Shown here piece after piece: positions 15,674-23,880 of a DNA stretch of 64,000 nt; position 1 is the stretch's first letter; the number at the start of each line of letters is the position of its first letter. Below the pieces are notes generated by a model that was not told the DNA's origin, did not search any database, and saw nothing but the letters and a program-made list of their open reading frames with translations. The stretch spans positions 1-64,000 of the forward strand of contig CAJTZK010000004.1 of the NCBI GenBank assembly GCA_910583785.1, written 5' to 3'. Source of the stretch: an uncultured Oscillibacter sp. (GTDB lineage: Bacteria; Bacillota; Clostridia; Oscillospirales; Oscillospiraceae). The translations under genes and the position numbers were made by a program.

Positions 15674-15702
15674 GAAAGGCGGCGGTCACGCCGCCGCCTT
15701 TC
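15674..15702 (-). terminator. intercistronic hairpin between infB and rbfA
   Basis: A 12-bp stem, GAAAGGCGGCGG (15674-15685) / CCGCCGCCTTTC (15691-15702), has a 5-nt loop. On the minus strand TTCTTC follows. It could be a partial terminator or an RNA-processing/stability element inside the operon; no long T tract is present. Confidence 0.5.
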
Positions 15703-15711
15703 CTGTACGTC

Positions 15712-18144
15712 TTACTGGGGGATTTCCTCCATGGTGTAGCCTTCCACGATATCGCCTTCTTTAATATCGTTGAATTTCTCAATGGTCAGGCCGCACTCGT
15801 AGCCGCTGGCCACTTCCTTGGCGGCGTCCTTGAACCGCTGGAGGGAGGCCAGGGCGCCCTCGTGGATGACGATGCCGTCCCGGACCAGCCGGATGGAGCA
15901 GTTGCGGACGATCTTGCCGTCCTGGACGTAGCAGCCCGCCACGGTGCCCACGCCGGAGACCTTGTAGGTCTGGCGGACCTCCGCGTGGCCCAGCAGGGCC
16001 TCCCGGTACTTGGGGGCCAGCATGCCCTTCATGGCGGCGGTGATTTCGTCAATGCAGTCGTAGATGACCCGGTACATCCGCATATCCACGTTCTGCCGCG
16101 CCGCGCCGTCCCGGGCGGCGGCGTCGGGCCGGACGTTGAAGCCCACGATGATAGCGCCCGAAGAGGAGGCCAGCATGACGTCGGACTCGTTCACCGCGCC
16201 CACGCCGCCGTGGATGACCCGGACGTTGACCTCTTCGTTGGAGAGCTTCTCGAGGGAGGCTTTCACCGCCTCCACGCTGCCCTGGACGTCGGCCTTGACG
16301 ATGAGGGCCAGCTCCTTCCGTTCTCCGGCCTGGATCTGGTCGAACAGGTTCTCCAGACTGACCTTCTGCACGGGGGCGGCGGCCTTGGCCCGCTCCTCGG
16401 CCTTGCGCTGTTCCACCAGCTCCCGGGCCATCCGCTCGTCGCTGACGGCGAAGAAGGGGCTTCCGGCGGTGGGGGCCTCGCTGAGGCCCGCGATCTCCAC
16501 GGGGACGGAGGGGCCCGCCTCGGCGAGACGCCCGCCCTTGTAGTCCAGCATGGTCCGGACCCGGCCCACGGCGGTGCCCGCGATGATGATGTCGCCCTGT
16601 TTCAGCGTGCCGTTCTGGACCAGCAGCGTGGCCACCGGGCCCCGGCCCTTGTCCAGCCGGGCCTCGATGACGGTGCCCTGGCCCGCCCGGTTGGGGTTGG
16701 CTTTCAGCTCCGCCATCTCGGCGGTGAGGGTGACCATCTCCAGCAGGTTGTCGATGCCGATGTTTTTCTTGGCGGAGATTTTGCAGCAGATGGTCTCGCC
16801 GCCCCAGTCCTCGGGGACCAGGCCGTGCTCCGTGAGCTGCTGCATCACCTTGTCCGGGTTGGCGTTTTCTTTATCAATTTTGTTTACCGCCACCACGATG
16901 GGAATGTTGGCCGCCTTCGCGTGGCTGATGGACTCAATGGTCTGGGGCATGATGCCGTCGTCCGCCGCCACCATCAAAATGGCGATGTCCGTCACCATGG
17001 CGCCCCGGGCGCGCATGGAGGTAAATGCCTCGTGGCCCGGGGTGTCCAGGAAGGTGATGGGCTTGCCGTTCACCTGGACCTGGTAGGCGCCGATGTGCTG
17101 GGTGATGCCGCCCGCCTCGCCGGAGGCCACGGAGGTATTCCGGATGGTGTCCAGAAGGGAGGTCTTGCCGTGGTCCACGTGGCCCATGACCACCACCACC
17201 GGGGCCCGGGGAACCAGGTCCTCCGCCTTGTCCTCGGACACGTCGATGAGCTTTTCCTCAATGGTGACCACGATTTCCTTTTCCACCTTGCAGCCCATTT
17301 CCTCGGCGATGAAGGCGGCGGTGTCGTAGTCGATCATCTGGGGCAGAGAGGCCATGATGCCGTTTTTCATCAGGGCCTTGACCACCTCGGCCCCGGTCTT
17401 CTTCATGCGGCTGGCCAGCTCGCCCACGGAAATCTCGTCGGGAATCTGGACCTTGACGGGGGCCTTTTTCGCAATCTCCAGCTGGAGGCGGCGCATTTTC
17501 TCCGCCTCGTCCTGGCGGCGCTTGTTGGAAAAGGCGGGGCCGCCCCGGCGCTGCTGCCGCCCCTGGACCTTTTCCCGGCCGGAGCGCTGCTGGCGCTGCA
17601 TCCGCTCGCCCTGCTGGCCGCCCAGGGCCTCCAGGCGCTCGTCGTACTTGGCCAGGTTCACGTCGCCGCCCTTCCGGGTGTCCACGATCTTCTTCTGGGG
17701 CACCCGGCTGGCGGGTTTCTGGAGGGGGGGCTGCTGGCTTTGCTGCCCGGACGCGCCCGGCTGGGCGGGGGGCTGGCCCTGGGCGGGCCTGCCGCCGGGC
17801 TGCTTCTGGGGCTGGCTTCCGCCGGACTGGGGCGCCTGGGGCCGCTGGCCCTGGGGCGCGGCAGGCTTACCCTGGGCGGGCTGGGGCGCGGGCTTTTTCT
17901 CCTCCGCCGGAGCGGGCTTCGCCTCTTGATAGGTATCCTGGAAGATGACCTGGATGTCGGAAACGGGATGATCCTGGGTCAGGCGGTCGAAGATGATGGA
18001 CAGCTCCCGGTCCGTCAGCACCTGCATGTGGTTCTTCGGAGCCGTGCCGTACTTGGTCAGGATTTCCGTAATCGTCTTGGTGGGGAGGCCGAAGTCCTTC
18101 GCCACCTCATGGACTCTGTATTTTTCAATAGCCAAATAAAACAC
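15712..18144 (-). CDS. infB: translation initiation factor IF-2
   Basis: 810 aa. An N-terminal IF2N domain (AIEKYRVHEVAKDFGLPTKT) is followed by a long Gln/Pro/Gly-rich linker (about 75-200), a second IF2N region (about 235-290) and the GTPase domain with GHVDHGKTSLLD near residue 321, then DTPGHEAF and NKIDKE. The remaining beta-barrel domains and the initiator-tRNA-binding C2 domain complete it. It places fMet-tRNA on the 30S subunit. The GTG at 18144 has GAGAGGAG about 9 nt upstream; a TTG three codons later is an alternative start. Confidence 0.96.
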   Translation of the reverse strand: MFYLAIEKYRVHEVAKDFGLPTKTITEILTKYGTAPKNHMQVLTDRELSIIFDRLTQDHPVSDIQVIFQDTYQEAKPAPAEEKKPAPQPAQGKPAAPQGQRPQAPQSGGSQPQKQPGGRPAQGQPPAQPGASGQQSQQPPLQKPASRVPQKKIVDTRKGGDVNLAKYDERLEALGGQQGERMQRQQRSGREKVQGRQQRRGGPAFSNKRRQDEAEKMRRLQLEIAKKAPVKVQIPDEISVGELASRMKKTGAEVVKALMKNGIMASLPQMIDYDTAAFIAEEMGCKVEKEIVVTIEEKLIDVSEDKAEDLVPRAPVVVVMGHVDHGKTSLLDTIRNTSVASGEAGGITQHIGAYQVQVNGKPITFLDTPGHEAFTSMRARGAMVTDIAILMVAADDGIMPQTIESISHAKAANIPIVVAVNKIDKENANPDKVMQQLTEHGLVPEDWGGETICCKISAKKNIGIDNLLEMVTLTAEMAELKANPNRAGQGTVIEARLDKGRGPVATLLVQNGTLKQGDIIIAGTAVGRVRTMLDYKGGRLAEAGPSVPVEIAGLSEAPTAGSPFFAVSDERMARELVEQRKAEERAKAAAPVQKVSLENLFDQIQAGERKELALIVKADVQGSVEAVKASLEKLSNEEVNVRVIHGGVGAVNESDVMLASSSGAIIVGFNVRPDAAARDGAARQNVDMRMYRVIYDCIDEITAAMKGMLAPKYREALLGHAEVRQTYKVSGVGTVAGCYVQDGKIVRNCSIRLVRDGIVIHEGALASLQRFKDAAKEVASGYECGLTIEKFNDIKEGDIVEGYTMEEIPQ

Positions 18145-18275
18145 CTCGTTCTGCTCCTCTCCAGAAGCCCGTTTGAAAACCGGCGGACCCGCCGCCGGCT
18201 TTCAGACGGACTTGGGAGCGGAGAAATTTTATGAAAATGGGCGGGCCCCCGGGCCCGGTTGTCCGGGGCGGCACC

Positions 18276-18983
18276 TCAGTGCCCCCCGCCCTTGTCCCGG
18301 CCAAAGGGAGGCTTTCTTCCTCCCCGCTGGGGCGGCCGCCCCGGCCTTCCGCCCTGGGAGCGGCCGGGCCCCTGTCCTCCGGGCCGTCCGGGCTTCCTGT
18401 TCCGGGGGCGGCTCTCTCCCGGCTTGCCGCCGTGAGGGCGTCCCGTTCCGGGGCGTTCCCCCTCCCGGGGGCGGTCCCAGGGGGGGCGGCGGTCTCCTGC
18501 CCCGGCCTTCCGGGGGCGGTCCCCCTCCCTGCGGGGCTTCGGGGGACGGCGGTCCCGCCCGTCCGGCGGCGGGGCCTTCTTCGGCGGGTCCCGGCGGGGC
18601 GCGGCCTTCCGCTCCGTGGCCCGGCGGCGTTTCAGGTCCATCCGGGCGGCGGCTTCGCCATAGTGCTCCGGGTCCAGCTGGGCCAGCCGTTCCGCCACGG
18701 CGGCGGCAAGGCCCAAGTCCGTCAAAGCCGCGATGGCGGCGCTGCCCCGGCCCAGGGCGCCCCCCAGCTCCGCCTTGGCAAAGGGGAGCGCCAGCCAGAG
18801 GCAATGCCCCTCTTCCGCCAGGTGCTCCGCCCGGCGGCGGGTATTCCCCGCCGCGTCGGAGGCCACCAGCAGCAGCCGTGCCTGCCCGGCCTTGGCGGCC
18901 AGGGCCGCGGGCTCCTCGCCGACGGCCAGCCTCCCGCCCCGGAGGGCGAGGCCCAGCAGGGATAAAACGTTGTTTCCGCTCAT
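18276..18983 (-). CDS. YlxQ-type L7Ae-family RNA-binding protein with an Arg/Gly/Pro-rich tail
   Basis: 235 aa. Residues 1-100 form an L7Ae/L30e/Gadd45 fold (VLSLLGLALRGGRLAVGEE, ARLLLVASDAAGNTRRR), which in Firmicutes binds kink-turn RNA and is found between ylxR and infB. From about residue 115 the protein is a long basic low-complexity tail dominated by R, G, P and K (for example PRRDPPKKAPPPDGRDRR and GGRKPPFGRDKGGGH). The usual YlxQ length is about 100 aa, so the tail more than doubles it. The start overlaps the ylxR stop by ATGA. Confidence 0.85.
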   Translation of the reverse strand: MSGNNVLSLLGLALRGGRLAVGEEPAALAAKAGQARLLLVASDAAGNTRRRAEHLAEEGHCLWLALPFAKAELGGALGRGSAAIAALTDLGLAAAVAERLAQLDPEHYGEAAARMDLKRRRATERKAAPRRDPPKKAPPPDGRDRRPPKPRREGDRPRKAGAGDRRPPWDRPREGERPGTGRPHGGKPGESRPRNRKPGRPGGQGPGRSQGGRPGRPPQRGGRKPPFGRDKGGGH

Positions 18984-19252
18984 GTCCCGCCTCCCAGTTC
19001 CGCCTCCATGGCGTCGTAAACCTCAGGGGGAATGGCGGTCTCAAAGGCCCGCTCCAGGGCCCGGGACTTCCGGGCCTTTTTCAGGCAGGCCGCATCCGGG
19101 CACACGTAGGCCCCCCGGCCGGGCTTCTTCCCGGTGAAGTCCAAGCTTACCGCCCCCTCCGGGGAGCGGACCACCCGCAGGAGCGCCTTTTTATCCTTCA
19201 TCTCCCGGCAGCCCACGCACTGGCGCTGGGGAATCTTTTTCACCTTGGGCAC
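18980..19252 (-). CDS. YlxR/RnpM-family RNA-binding protein
   Basis: 90 aa. RQCVGCREMKDKKALLRVVR (about residues 10-29) and GRGAYVCPDAACLKKA are the two defining blocks of the YlxR family, including the conserved Cys residues. In B. subtilis the homologue binds RNase P RNA. It always lies between nusA and ylxQ/infB, as here, and overlaps the next gene by 4 bp. Confidence 0.93.
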   Translation of the reverse strand: MPKVKKIPQRQCVGCREMKDKKALLRVVRSPEGAVSLDFTGKKPGRGAYVCPDAACLKKARKSRALERAFETAIPPEVYDAMEAELGGGT

Positions 19253-19300
19253 GCGGGTTCCCCCTTTCTCTTTCCATCATCCGGCGGTGTCCCGCCGCGC

Positions 19301-20497
19301 TTATTCCCTGGGAGCCTCCGGGGTCCCGTTCTCCTCCGGGGCCTCTTCCCCCTCCGGAGCCGGAGCCTCCAGGGGGAAGAGTTCCTCGTCCTCCTCCGGC
19401 TGGTAGCTCTGGGGTTTGATGTCAATTTTATATCCCGTCAGCCGGGCGGCCAGGCGGGCATTCTGGCCCTCCTTGCCGATGGCCAGGGACAGCTGGTCGT
19501 CGGGCACCACGCAGCGGCAGGCCTTGACGCCCTCCTCCGCCATGCGCACCTCCACCACGTCGGCGGGAGCCAGGGCGGCGGCGATGAACTCGGCGGGGTC
19601 CTCGCTGTACTGGATGATGTCGATTTTCTCCCCCCGGAGCTCATCGACGATGGCGGCCACCCGCTGGCCCCTGGGGCCCACGCAGGCGCCGATGGGGTCC
19701 ACGTTTTCCTCCCGGGACCAGACGGCCATCTTCGTGCGGCTGCCCGCCTCCCGGGCGATGGACCGCACCTCCACGGAGCCGTCGAAAATCTCCGGGACCT
19801 CCAGCTCGAACAGCCGCTTCACCAGGCCCGGGTGGGTCCGGGAGATAAGCACCTGGGGCCCCCGGGTGGAGTGGCGCACGTCCACCACGTAGACCTTGAT
19901 GTGCATGCCCTCCTCCAGGGGTTCGCCGGGGACCTGCTCCCCGGCCAGCAGCAGCGCCTCCGTGGACTCCGCCCCGGTTCCGATGCGCAGGGACGCGCCA
20001 CCGTTCCGGGGGTCAATGCGGGTAACCACGCCAGTGAGAATCTCGTGCTGCTTGGAGTTGAACTCGTCGTAGACCTTGCCCCGCTCGGCCTCCCGCAGGC
20101 CCTGGATGATGACCTGCTTGCCGTTTCCCGCAGCGATACGGCCAAACTCCATCTTGTCCACCGGGATGTTCACCACGTCCCCGATTTCATACCGGGCGGA
20201 AATGGCCTTGGCCTCCTCCAGGGGCATCTCGTTGAAGGGGTCCACGTAGTCCTCCTCGTCCACCACGGTCTTGCGGATGAACATCCGGAGCTCCTTGTGG
20301 ACCTCGTCCGCCTCCACGACGATGTTTTCTTCCTCCACGTCCTTGTGGTCCCGCTGGTAGGCGGTGGTGATGGCCTTGATGACCTTTTCCAGCATGGCCT
20401 CCTTGGAAATCCCCCGCTCCTGCTCTAAAAGCTCCAGGGCGGCGAAGATCTCCCCGGGGTTCATGCCGGCGGGTTCTTTCTGCTTCTTGCCTCTCAT
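19301..20497 (-). CDS. nusA: transcription termination/antitermination factor NusA
   Basis: 398 aa. An N-terminal RNA-polymerase-binding domain (about 10-130), an S1 domain (about 140-205; GVVTRIDPRNGGASLRIGT) and two KH domains (VGPRGQRVAAIVDELRGEKI and AIGKEGQNARLAARLTGYKI) are visible. An acidic Glu/Pro-rich tail of about 45 residues replaces the C-terminal repeats of E. coli NusA. I chose the ATG at 20497 because AAGGAGA lies 10 nt upstream; a family-like start at residue 12 has no binding site. Confidence 0.96.
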   Translation of the reverse strand: MRGKKQKEPAGMNPGEIFAALELLEQERGISKEAMLEKVIKAITTAYQRDHKDVEEENIVVEADEVHKELRMFIRKTVVDEEDYVDPFNEMPLEEAKAISARYEIGDVVNIPVDKMEFGRIAAGNGKQVIIQGLREAERGKVYDEFNSKQHEILTGVVTRIDPRNGGASLRIGTGAESTEALLLAGEQVPGEPLEEGMHIKVYVVDVRHSTRGPQVLISRTHPGLVKRLFELEVPEIFDGSVEVRSIAREAGSRTKMAVWSREENVDPIGACVGPRGQRVAAIVDELRGEKIDIIQYSEDPAEFIAAALAPADVVEVRMAEEGVKACRCVVPDDQLSLAIGKEGQNARLAARLTGYKIDIKPQSYQPEEDEELFPLEAPAPEGEEAPEENGTPEAPRE

Positions 20498-20547
20498 CTT
20501 TGCCGATTCTCCTTATTATAGAAATACGTTTCCCATGCTAACACGCC

Positions 20548-21009
20548 TTAGAACTCCACCCGCAGACGGACCAGGGCCACGTCCTTCTTCTCAAAGGTCC
20601 GGGGCGCGCGCCCCGCCTCCACGGTGAGGGCCCCGCTCTCCGGGTCGTAGGCCGTGAGGACGCCGGGAATCTCCTTCTGCCCGTCCAGGGCGCAGTAGAG
20701 CTTCACCAGCACGGGGCTTCCCATGAATTGGGCGAAGTCCCCGGGCCGCTTCAAGGCCCGCTCCGCCCCGGCGGAGCCCACCTCCAGGGTGTAGCTTCCC
20801 TCAATGGGGTCCGCCTCGTCCAGCAGGTCCGAGAGCTCCCGGGACACGGCCTCGCAGTCCAGGATGTCCACGCCGCCCTCCTTGTCCAGGAGGACCCGGA
20901 GGTACCAGGTCCCGCCCTCTTTGGCGTATTCCACGTCCCAGAGAGTGCAGCCCGCCCTGGCGATGGCGGGGGCGGCCAGCTCTGCGGTCAGTTCGGTAAT
21001 CTTCTTCAT
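20548..21009 (-). CDS. rimP: ribosome maturation factor RimP
   Basis: 153 aa from the ATG at 21009, with TTTGGAGG about 11 nt upstream. Family motifs are LWDVEYAKEGGTWYLRVLLD and VDILDCEAVSRELSDLLDE in the N-terminal domain, EVGSAGAERALKRPGDFAQF in the middle and an Sm-like C-terminal barrel. It promotes 30S subunit assembly. It is the first gene of the minus-strand nusA-infB operon. Confidence 0.95.
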   Translation of the reverse strand: MKKITELTAELAAPAIARAGCTLWDVEYAKEGGTWYLRVLLDKEGGVDILDCEAVSRELSDLLDEADPIEGSYTLEVGSAGAERALKRPGDFAQFMGSPVLVKLYCALDGQKEIPGVLTAYDPESGALTVEAGRAPRTFEKKDVALVRLRVEF

Positions 21010-21117
21010 AAATGGACGGGCCTCCAAACAAGTTTTAAGGAAGGGAAAATTGCCAAAAGAAAGAGCGGACCGCCGGCCCACTCCTTACCTTAGCTTCCAT
21101 CTTACTCTAACATATGT

Positions 21118-21146
21118 AATATACCACAGCTCACGGGAAAGCGCAA
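21118..21146 (-). promoter_or_regulatory. promoter of the rimP-nusA-infB operon
   Basis: On the minus strand, TTGCGC (21146-21141), a 17-nt spacer and TATATT (21123-21118), about 110 bp upstream of rimP. It is the only good promoter seen before the operon. Confidence 0.7.
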
Positions 21147-21338
21147 GCCTTTTTACAAATTTTGTTCCCGCGCCGGGCCGCGCTTTCCGGAAGAAACCTC
21201 CCCGCCGGGAGGGGGACGGAGTGCAGAAATGGCCGGAATGGGAATTTTATGGTAAAGTAGGGGGCACCGGAAAGAGAATCTAGGCGCCAGGCGGGCAGCT
21301 GCCGCGCGGGACAGACAAAAGGGATAAGTGGAGGTTAT
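21147..21338. other. spacer between the rimP promoter and the integrase gene
   Basis: About 190 bp between divergent transcripts. A TAAAGT element (near 21253) preceded by AT-rich sequence could be a weak promoter for the integrase, but no matching -35 is convincing. No ORF or repeat copy was seen. Confidence 0.35.
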
Positions 21339-22499
21339 ATGAGCCTATTAGCGCATTGGCCCGACATGCTCACAATCCAGGAAGCCGCGGAGATTTTAAG
21401 GGCAGACCCTGCCCTGGTGACGGGCTTTATCCAGGCGGGATGGATCCGTTATACGGATATCACGGGAAGAACGCTGATTCCAAGGCGGTATTTCGAGGAG
21501 TTCATCGAGGCGAGCTGCGCCATAGGCCATCCCCGGGAGGGGGCGCTTCCCTCCGGCCCCGGGGCCCGGGCCCCCGCCGTGGAACCGGAGGGAGCCTCCT
21601 TGGAAAAGCACCCCTTTTCCAGTTATGCGCTGAACTGGTTTGAAGTCTATTCCAAGCCCAATATCGAAACGGTGACGGCCATCAGTTACAAGCGGCAGCT
21701 GACCTGCCATATCCTCCCAGCCTTTGACGGGCTGGCCCTGGAGGACATCACGACGGACGACGTCCAGCGGCTTTTCAACGGCATGAGCGGGGCCAAGACC
21801 ACCAAGGAGCGGGTCAAACTGGTGCTGAACCAGATTCTGGACGCCGCCGTGGAGGACGGCCTCATCGCGAAGAGCCCCCTGCGCTCCAGGCGCGTGAAAA
21901 TCACGGGGAAGGCCAGCCAGCCCACCGCTCCCTATACGGTGGAGCAGATGCGCTTCCTGGTCCAGCACATCAACGACATCCGCAAGCCCATGGACCGGGC
22001 CTATCTGGCGATCCAGGCCCTGCACCCCCTCCGCCTGGAGGAAGTCCTGGGCCTCCAGGCGGAGGACCTCGACCTGGAGCGGGGAGAGCTGCACATTTGC
22101 CGGGCGGTGACCCATCCGGACCGGAACCAGCCGGAGATCAAGGAGACCAAGACCTGGAGCAGCGCCCGGACCATTGGCCTCTCCGCCCTGGCGGTCCCCT
22201 ATCTTTCCCAGGTGAAAGCGGGGGAATTCCTCTTTGGCGGCAAGTCCCCCCTGTCCTATACCCAGGTGCGGCATATGTGCGGCCGTATTAAGCGGGACAC
22301 GGGCTTTAGCGAGAACATCACGCCCATCCGCTTCCGGACCACGGTGCTGACCGACCTGTACGACCAGACCAAGGACATCAAATTGGCCCAGGCGGCGGCG
22401 GGGCATACGACCTCCGCCATGACCCTGCGGTACTATGTCAAGGGCCGGGAGGCCATCTCCAAAGCCGCCGTAGCCGTCGATCAGGCCTATTCCGCCTAG
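21339..22499 (+). CDS. tyrosine recombinase with fused N-terminal excisionase-like domain
   Basis: 386 aa. Residues 10-60 (MLTIQEAAEILRADPALVTG ... LIPRRYFEEFIEA) look like a MerR/excisionase-type DNA-binding domain. Residues 95-165 form the SAM-like core-binding domain. The catalytic domain has Arg I (R232, HPLRLEEVLGL), Arg II (R333, PIRFRTTVL), H356 (AAGHTT) and Tyr365 (TLRYYV). The HxxR histidine is Ile and the residue after Arg II is Thr, so the active site is atypical but keeps R-R-H-Y. TGGAGG precedes the ATG. Directly downstream lie a 38-bp repeat and a cassette shared with two inverted copies, so it probably recombines those sites. It is not flanked by phage genes. Confidence 0.85.
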   Translation: MSLLAHWPDMLTIQEAAEILRADPALVTGFIQAGWIRYTDITGRTLIPRRYFEEFIEASCAIGHPREGALPSGPGARAPAVEPEGASLEKHPFSSYALNWFEVYSKPNIETVTAISYKRQLTCHILPAFDGLALEDITTDDVQRLFNGMSGAKTTKERVKLVLNQILDAAVEDGLIAKSPLRSRRVKITGKASQPTAPYTVEQMRFLVQHINDIRKPMDRAYLAIQALHPLRLEEVLGLQAEDLDLERGELHICRAVTHPDRNQPEIKETKTWSSARTIGLSALAVPYLSQVKAGEFLFGGKSPLSYTQVRHMCGRIKRDTGFSENITPIRFRTTVLTDLYDQTKDIKLAQAAAGHTTSAMTLRYYVKGREAISKAAVAVDQAYSA

Positions 22500-22515
22500 G
22501 CCTGGGACCTCATCC

Positions 22516-22553
22516 TTGCCAAAGCTGAGGTTGTTTCCATCACCGTGACGGGC
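22516..22553 (+). repeat. cassette-head repeat, copy A (38 bp)
   Basis: This 38-bp sequence, starting TTGCCAAAGCTGAGG and ending CACCGTGACGGGC, is identical on the opposite strand at 25132-25169 and 31358-31395. It contains the small palindrome TCACCGTGA. It lies 17 bp after the integrase stop and forms the 5' end of cassette A. I interpret it as a recombination site. Confidence 0.8.
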
Positions 22554-23774
22554 TCTAAGGAAGCTCCTTCTACTGGCGCTGGCTCCCTGACCACTGAAAA
22601 CGGCTTCGTGCTGGATTACGATGTCGTTGTCAATGGTGCGGACAGCTACATTAAGGCCAAGATCACCTATCCCGAATGGGTTGGCAACACTCCTGGCACC
22701 ACGGTTTCCGGCAACCTGAACGCCTTCATTGGCAACGTGGCCATTGGTACCGCTGGTACGATCACCTTCACCCGGACCAAAGGCACCGAAGCCACTGGTG
22801 AAGCCACTGTGAAAATCGCTGGCGCGGTCGTGGACGGCAAGAACATCACCCTGGGCGAGGTTTCCGGCTCTGAACTCACGGCTTCTTACGTCAAGGTCAA
22901 GTACGAAGGCACCGACGTCGCCAAGTACGTGGCTGGCGAAACCAAGGAGCTGTCTTCCTCCGGCATCGCCATCGCTCTGTCCTTCAGCACCACCGCTGCG
23001 GACGCTACGATCAATGGCGCCGTGAAGTACACGGTTACGGGCTGCGCTTCCGAGGTAACCACGCCCACCGCTGTCACCGCTACCTCCGGCGCGATCACCT
23101 CCCTGACTGGTGCTACGGTCGTTCCCAATGGCGACGGCTACGTGGTCGTGACCCTGACTGGCCTTGACCAGCTGGTCCAGGCTTACAGCATTGTCACCTC
23201 CGGCGAGCTGGACATCAAGGACAAGGGAGATGCGGCCAACACTTCTGGTAAGATCGAAATCACGGGCGCTCCGGCTGCCGCGATTCCCGAAGGAACGAAG
23301 GCTGCCATCCAGGCTACGATTGACAACCTGAACAGCAACTATGCCTACAAGGTTACCGTGACCCTGGAAGACGGCACCAAGCTGGAAGGCCTCGTGACCG
23401 CCGCCTCTACCGCGACCACCCTGGGCGCTTCCATTGTGGTTACGGAGAACATTGACCTGAGCAAGGCTGATGTTGTTGTGGAAGCCGTTCCCGCGCTGGC
23501 CCTGGTGGGATCTGCCGAGGCCAATGGCGCGAACTATACCTTCACTTTCAACCGTCCCGTCGCTAAGAAGTCCGGCTTCGTGGAGGGTACCGATGTCACC
23601 ACTGACGGCGCTGGAACGATCAGCGGAGTGGAGATTGAGGGAACGAAGGTGACGGTCATTCTCAGCGAGGCGCTTGCTTCGGGCAAGAAGGTTGAGCTTA
23701 TTGTCGGTGCTCTGGTGGATGCCGAGTATGCGGCTAATGCCACAACCGCCGCCGCAACCTACACCGCTCCCTAA
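22545..23774 (+). CDS. cassette A: Ala/Thr/Gly-rich beta-domain surface-protein segment without its own start
   Basis: 409 aa from the GTG at 22545, but no ribosome binding site is suitably placed and the frame is open back to the integrase stop at 22499, with which it is in phase. The conserved head reads LAKAEVVSITVTG. The body has three regions shared loosely with the two other cassettes: a Pro-Glu-Trp beta domain, a second with NGDGYVVVTLTGLDQLVQAY, and a terminal Ig/SbsA-like domain (TFTFNRPVAKK ... VILSEALASGKKVEL). No signal peptide, sorting signal or S-layer homology motif is present. It is probably a silent or donor segment of a surface protein. Confidence 0.6.
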   Translation: MTGSKEAPSTGAGSLTTENGFVLDYDVVVNGADSYIKAKITYPEWVGNTPGTTVSGNLNAFIGNVAIGTAGTITFTRTKGTEATGEATVKIAGAVVDGKNITLGEVSGSELTASYVKVKYEGTDVAKYVAGETKELSSSGIAIALSFSTTAADATINGAVKYTVTGCASEVTTPTAVTATSGAITSLTGATVVPNGDGYVVVTLTGLDQLVQAYSIVTSGELDIKDKGDAANTSGKIEITGAPAAAIPEGTKAAIQATIDNLNSNYAYKVTVTLEDGTKLEGLVTAASTATTLGASIVVTENIDLSKADVVVEAVPALALVGSAEANGANYTFTFNRPVAKKSGFVEGTDVTTDGAGTISGVEIEGTKVTVILSEALASGKKVELIVGALVDAEYAANATTAAATYTAP

Positions 23775-23810
23775 CCCAATTTGAGGCCGTATCCCAGTTC
23801 CTGTGGTGCG

Positions 23811-23850
23811 GAAAAGAGGACCCCGGGCGTATGCCCGGGGTCCTTGCTTC
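23811..23850. terminator. bidirectional palindromic terminator between cassettes A and B
   Basis: GGACCCCGGGC (23818-23828) / GCCCGGGGTCC (23833-23843), loop GTAT. On + it is followed by TTGCTTC and on - by TCTTTTCC. A very similar palindrome closes cassette C at 29933-29970, so it is a conserved part of the cassette unit. Confidence 0.8.
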
Positions 23851-23880
23851 GCGTTTGGCCGTTTGATCTTTGCGGATAGA

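Noticed and set aside
15862..18234. 790-aa open frame on + opposite infB
   Set aside because: It is the antisense shadow of a high-GC gene. The protein is His/Gly/Asp-rich without motifs, while infB on - has all IF-2 domains.
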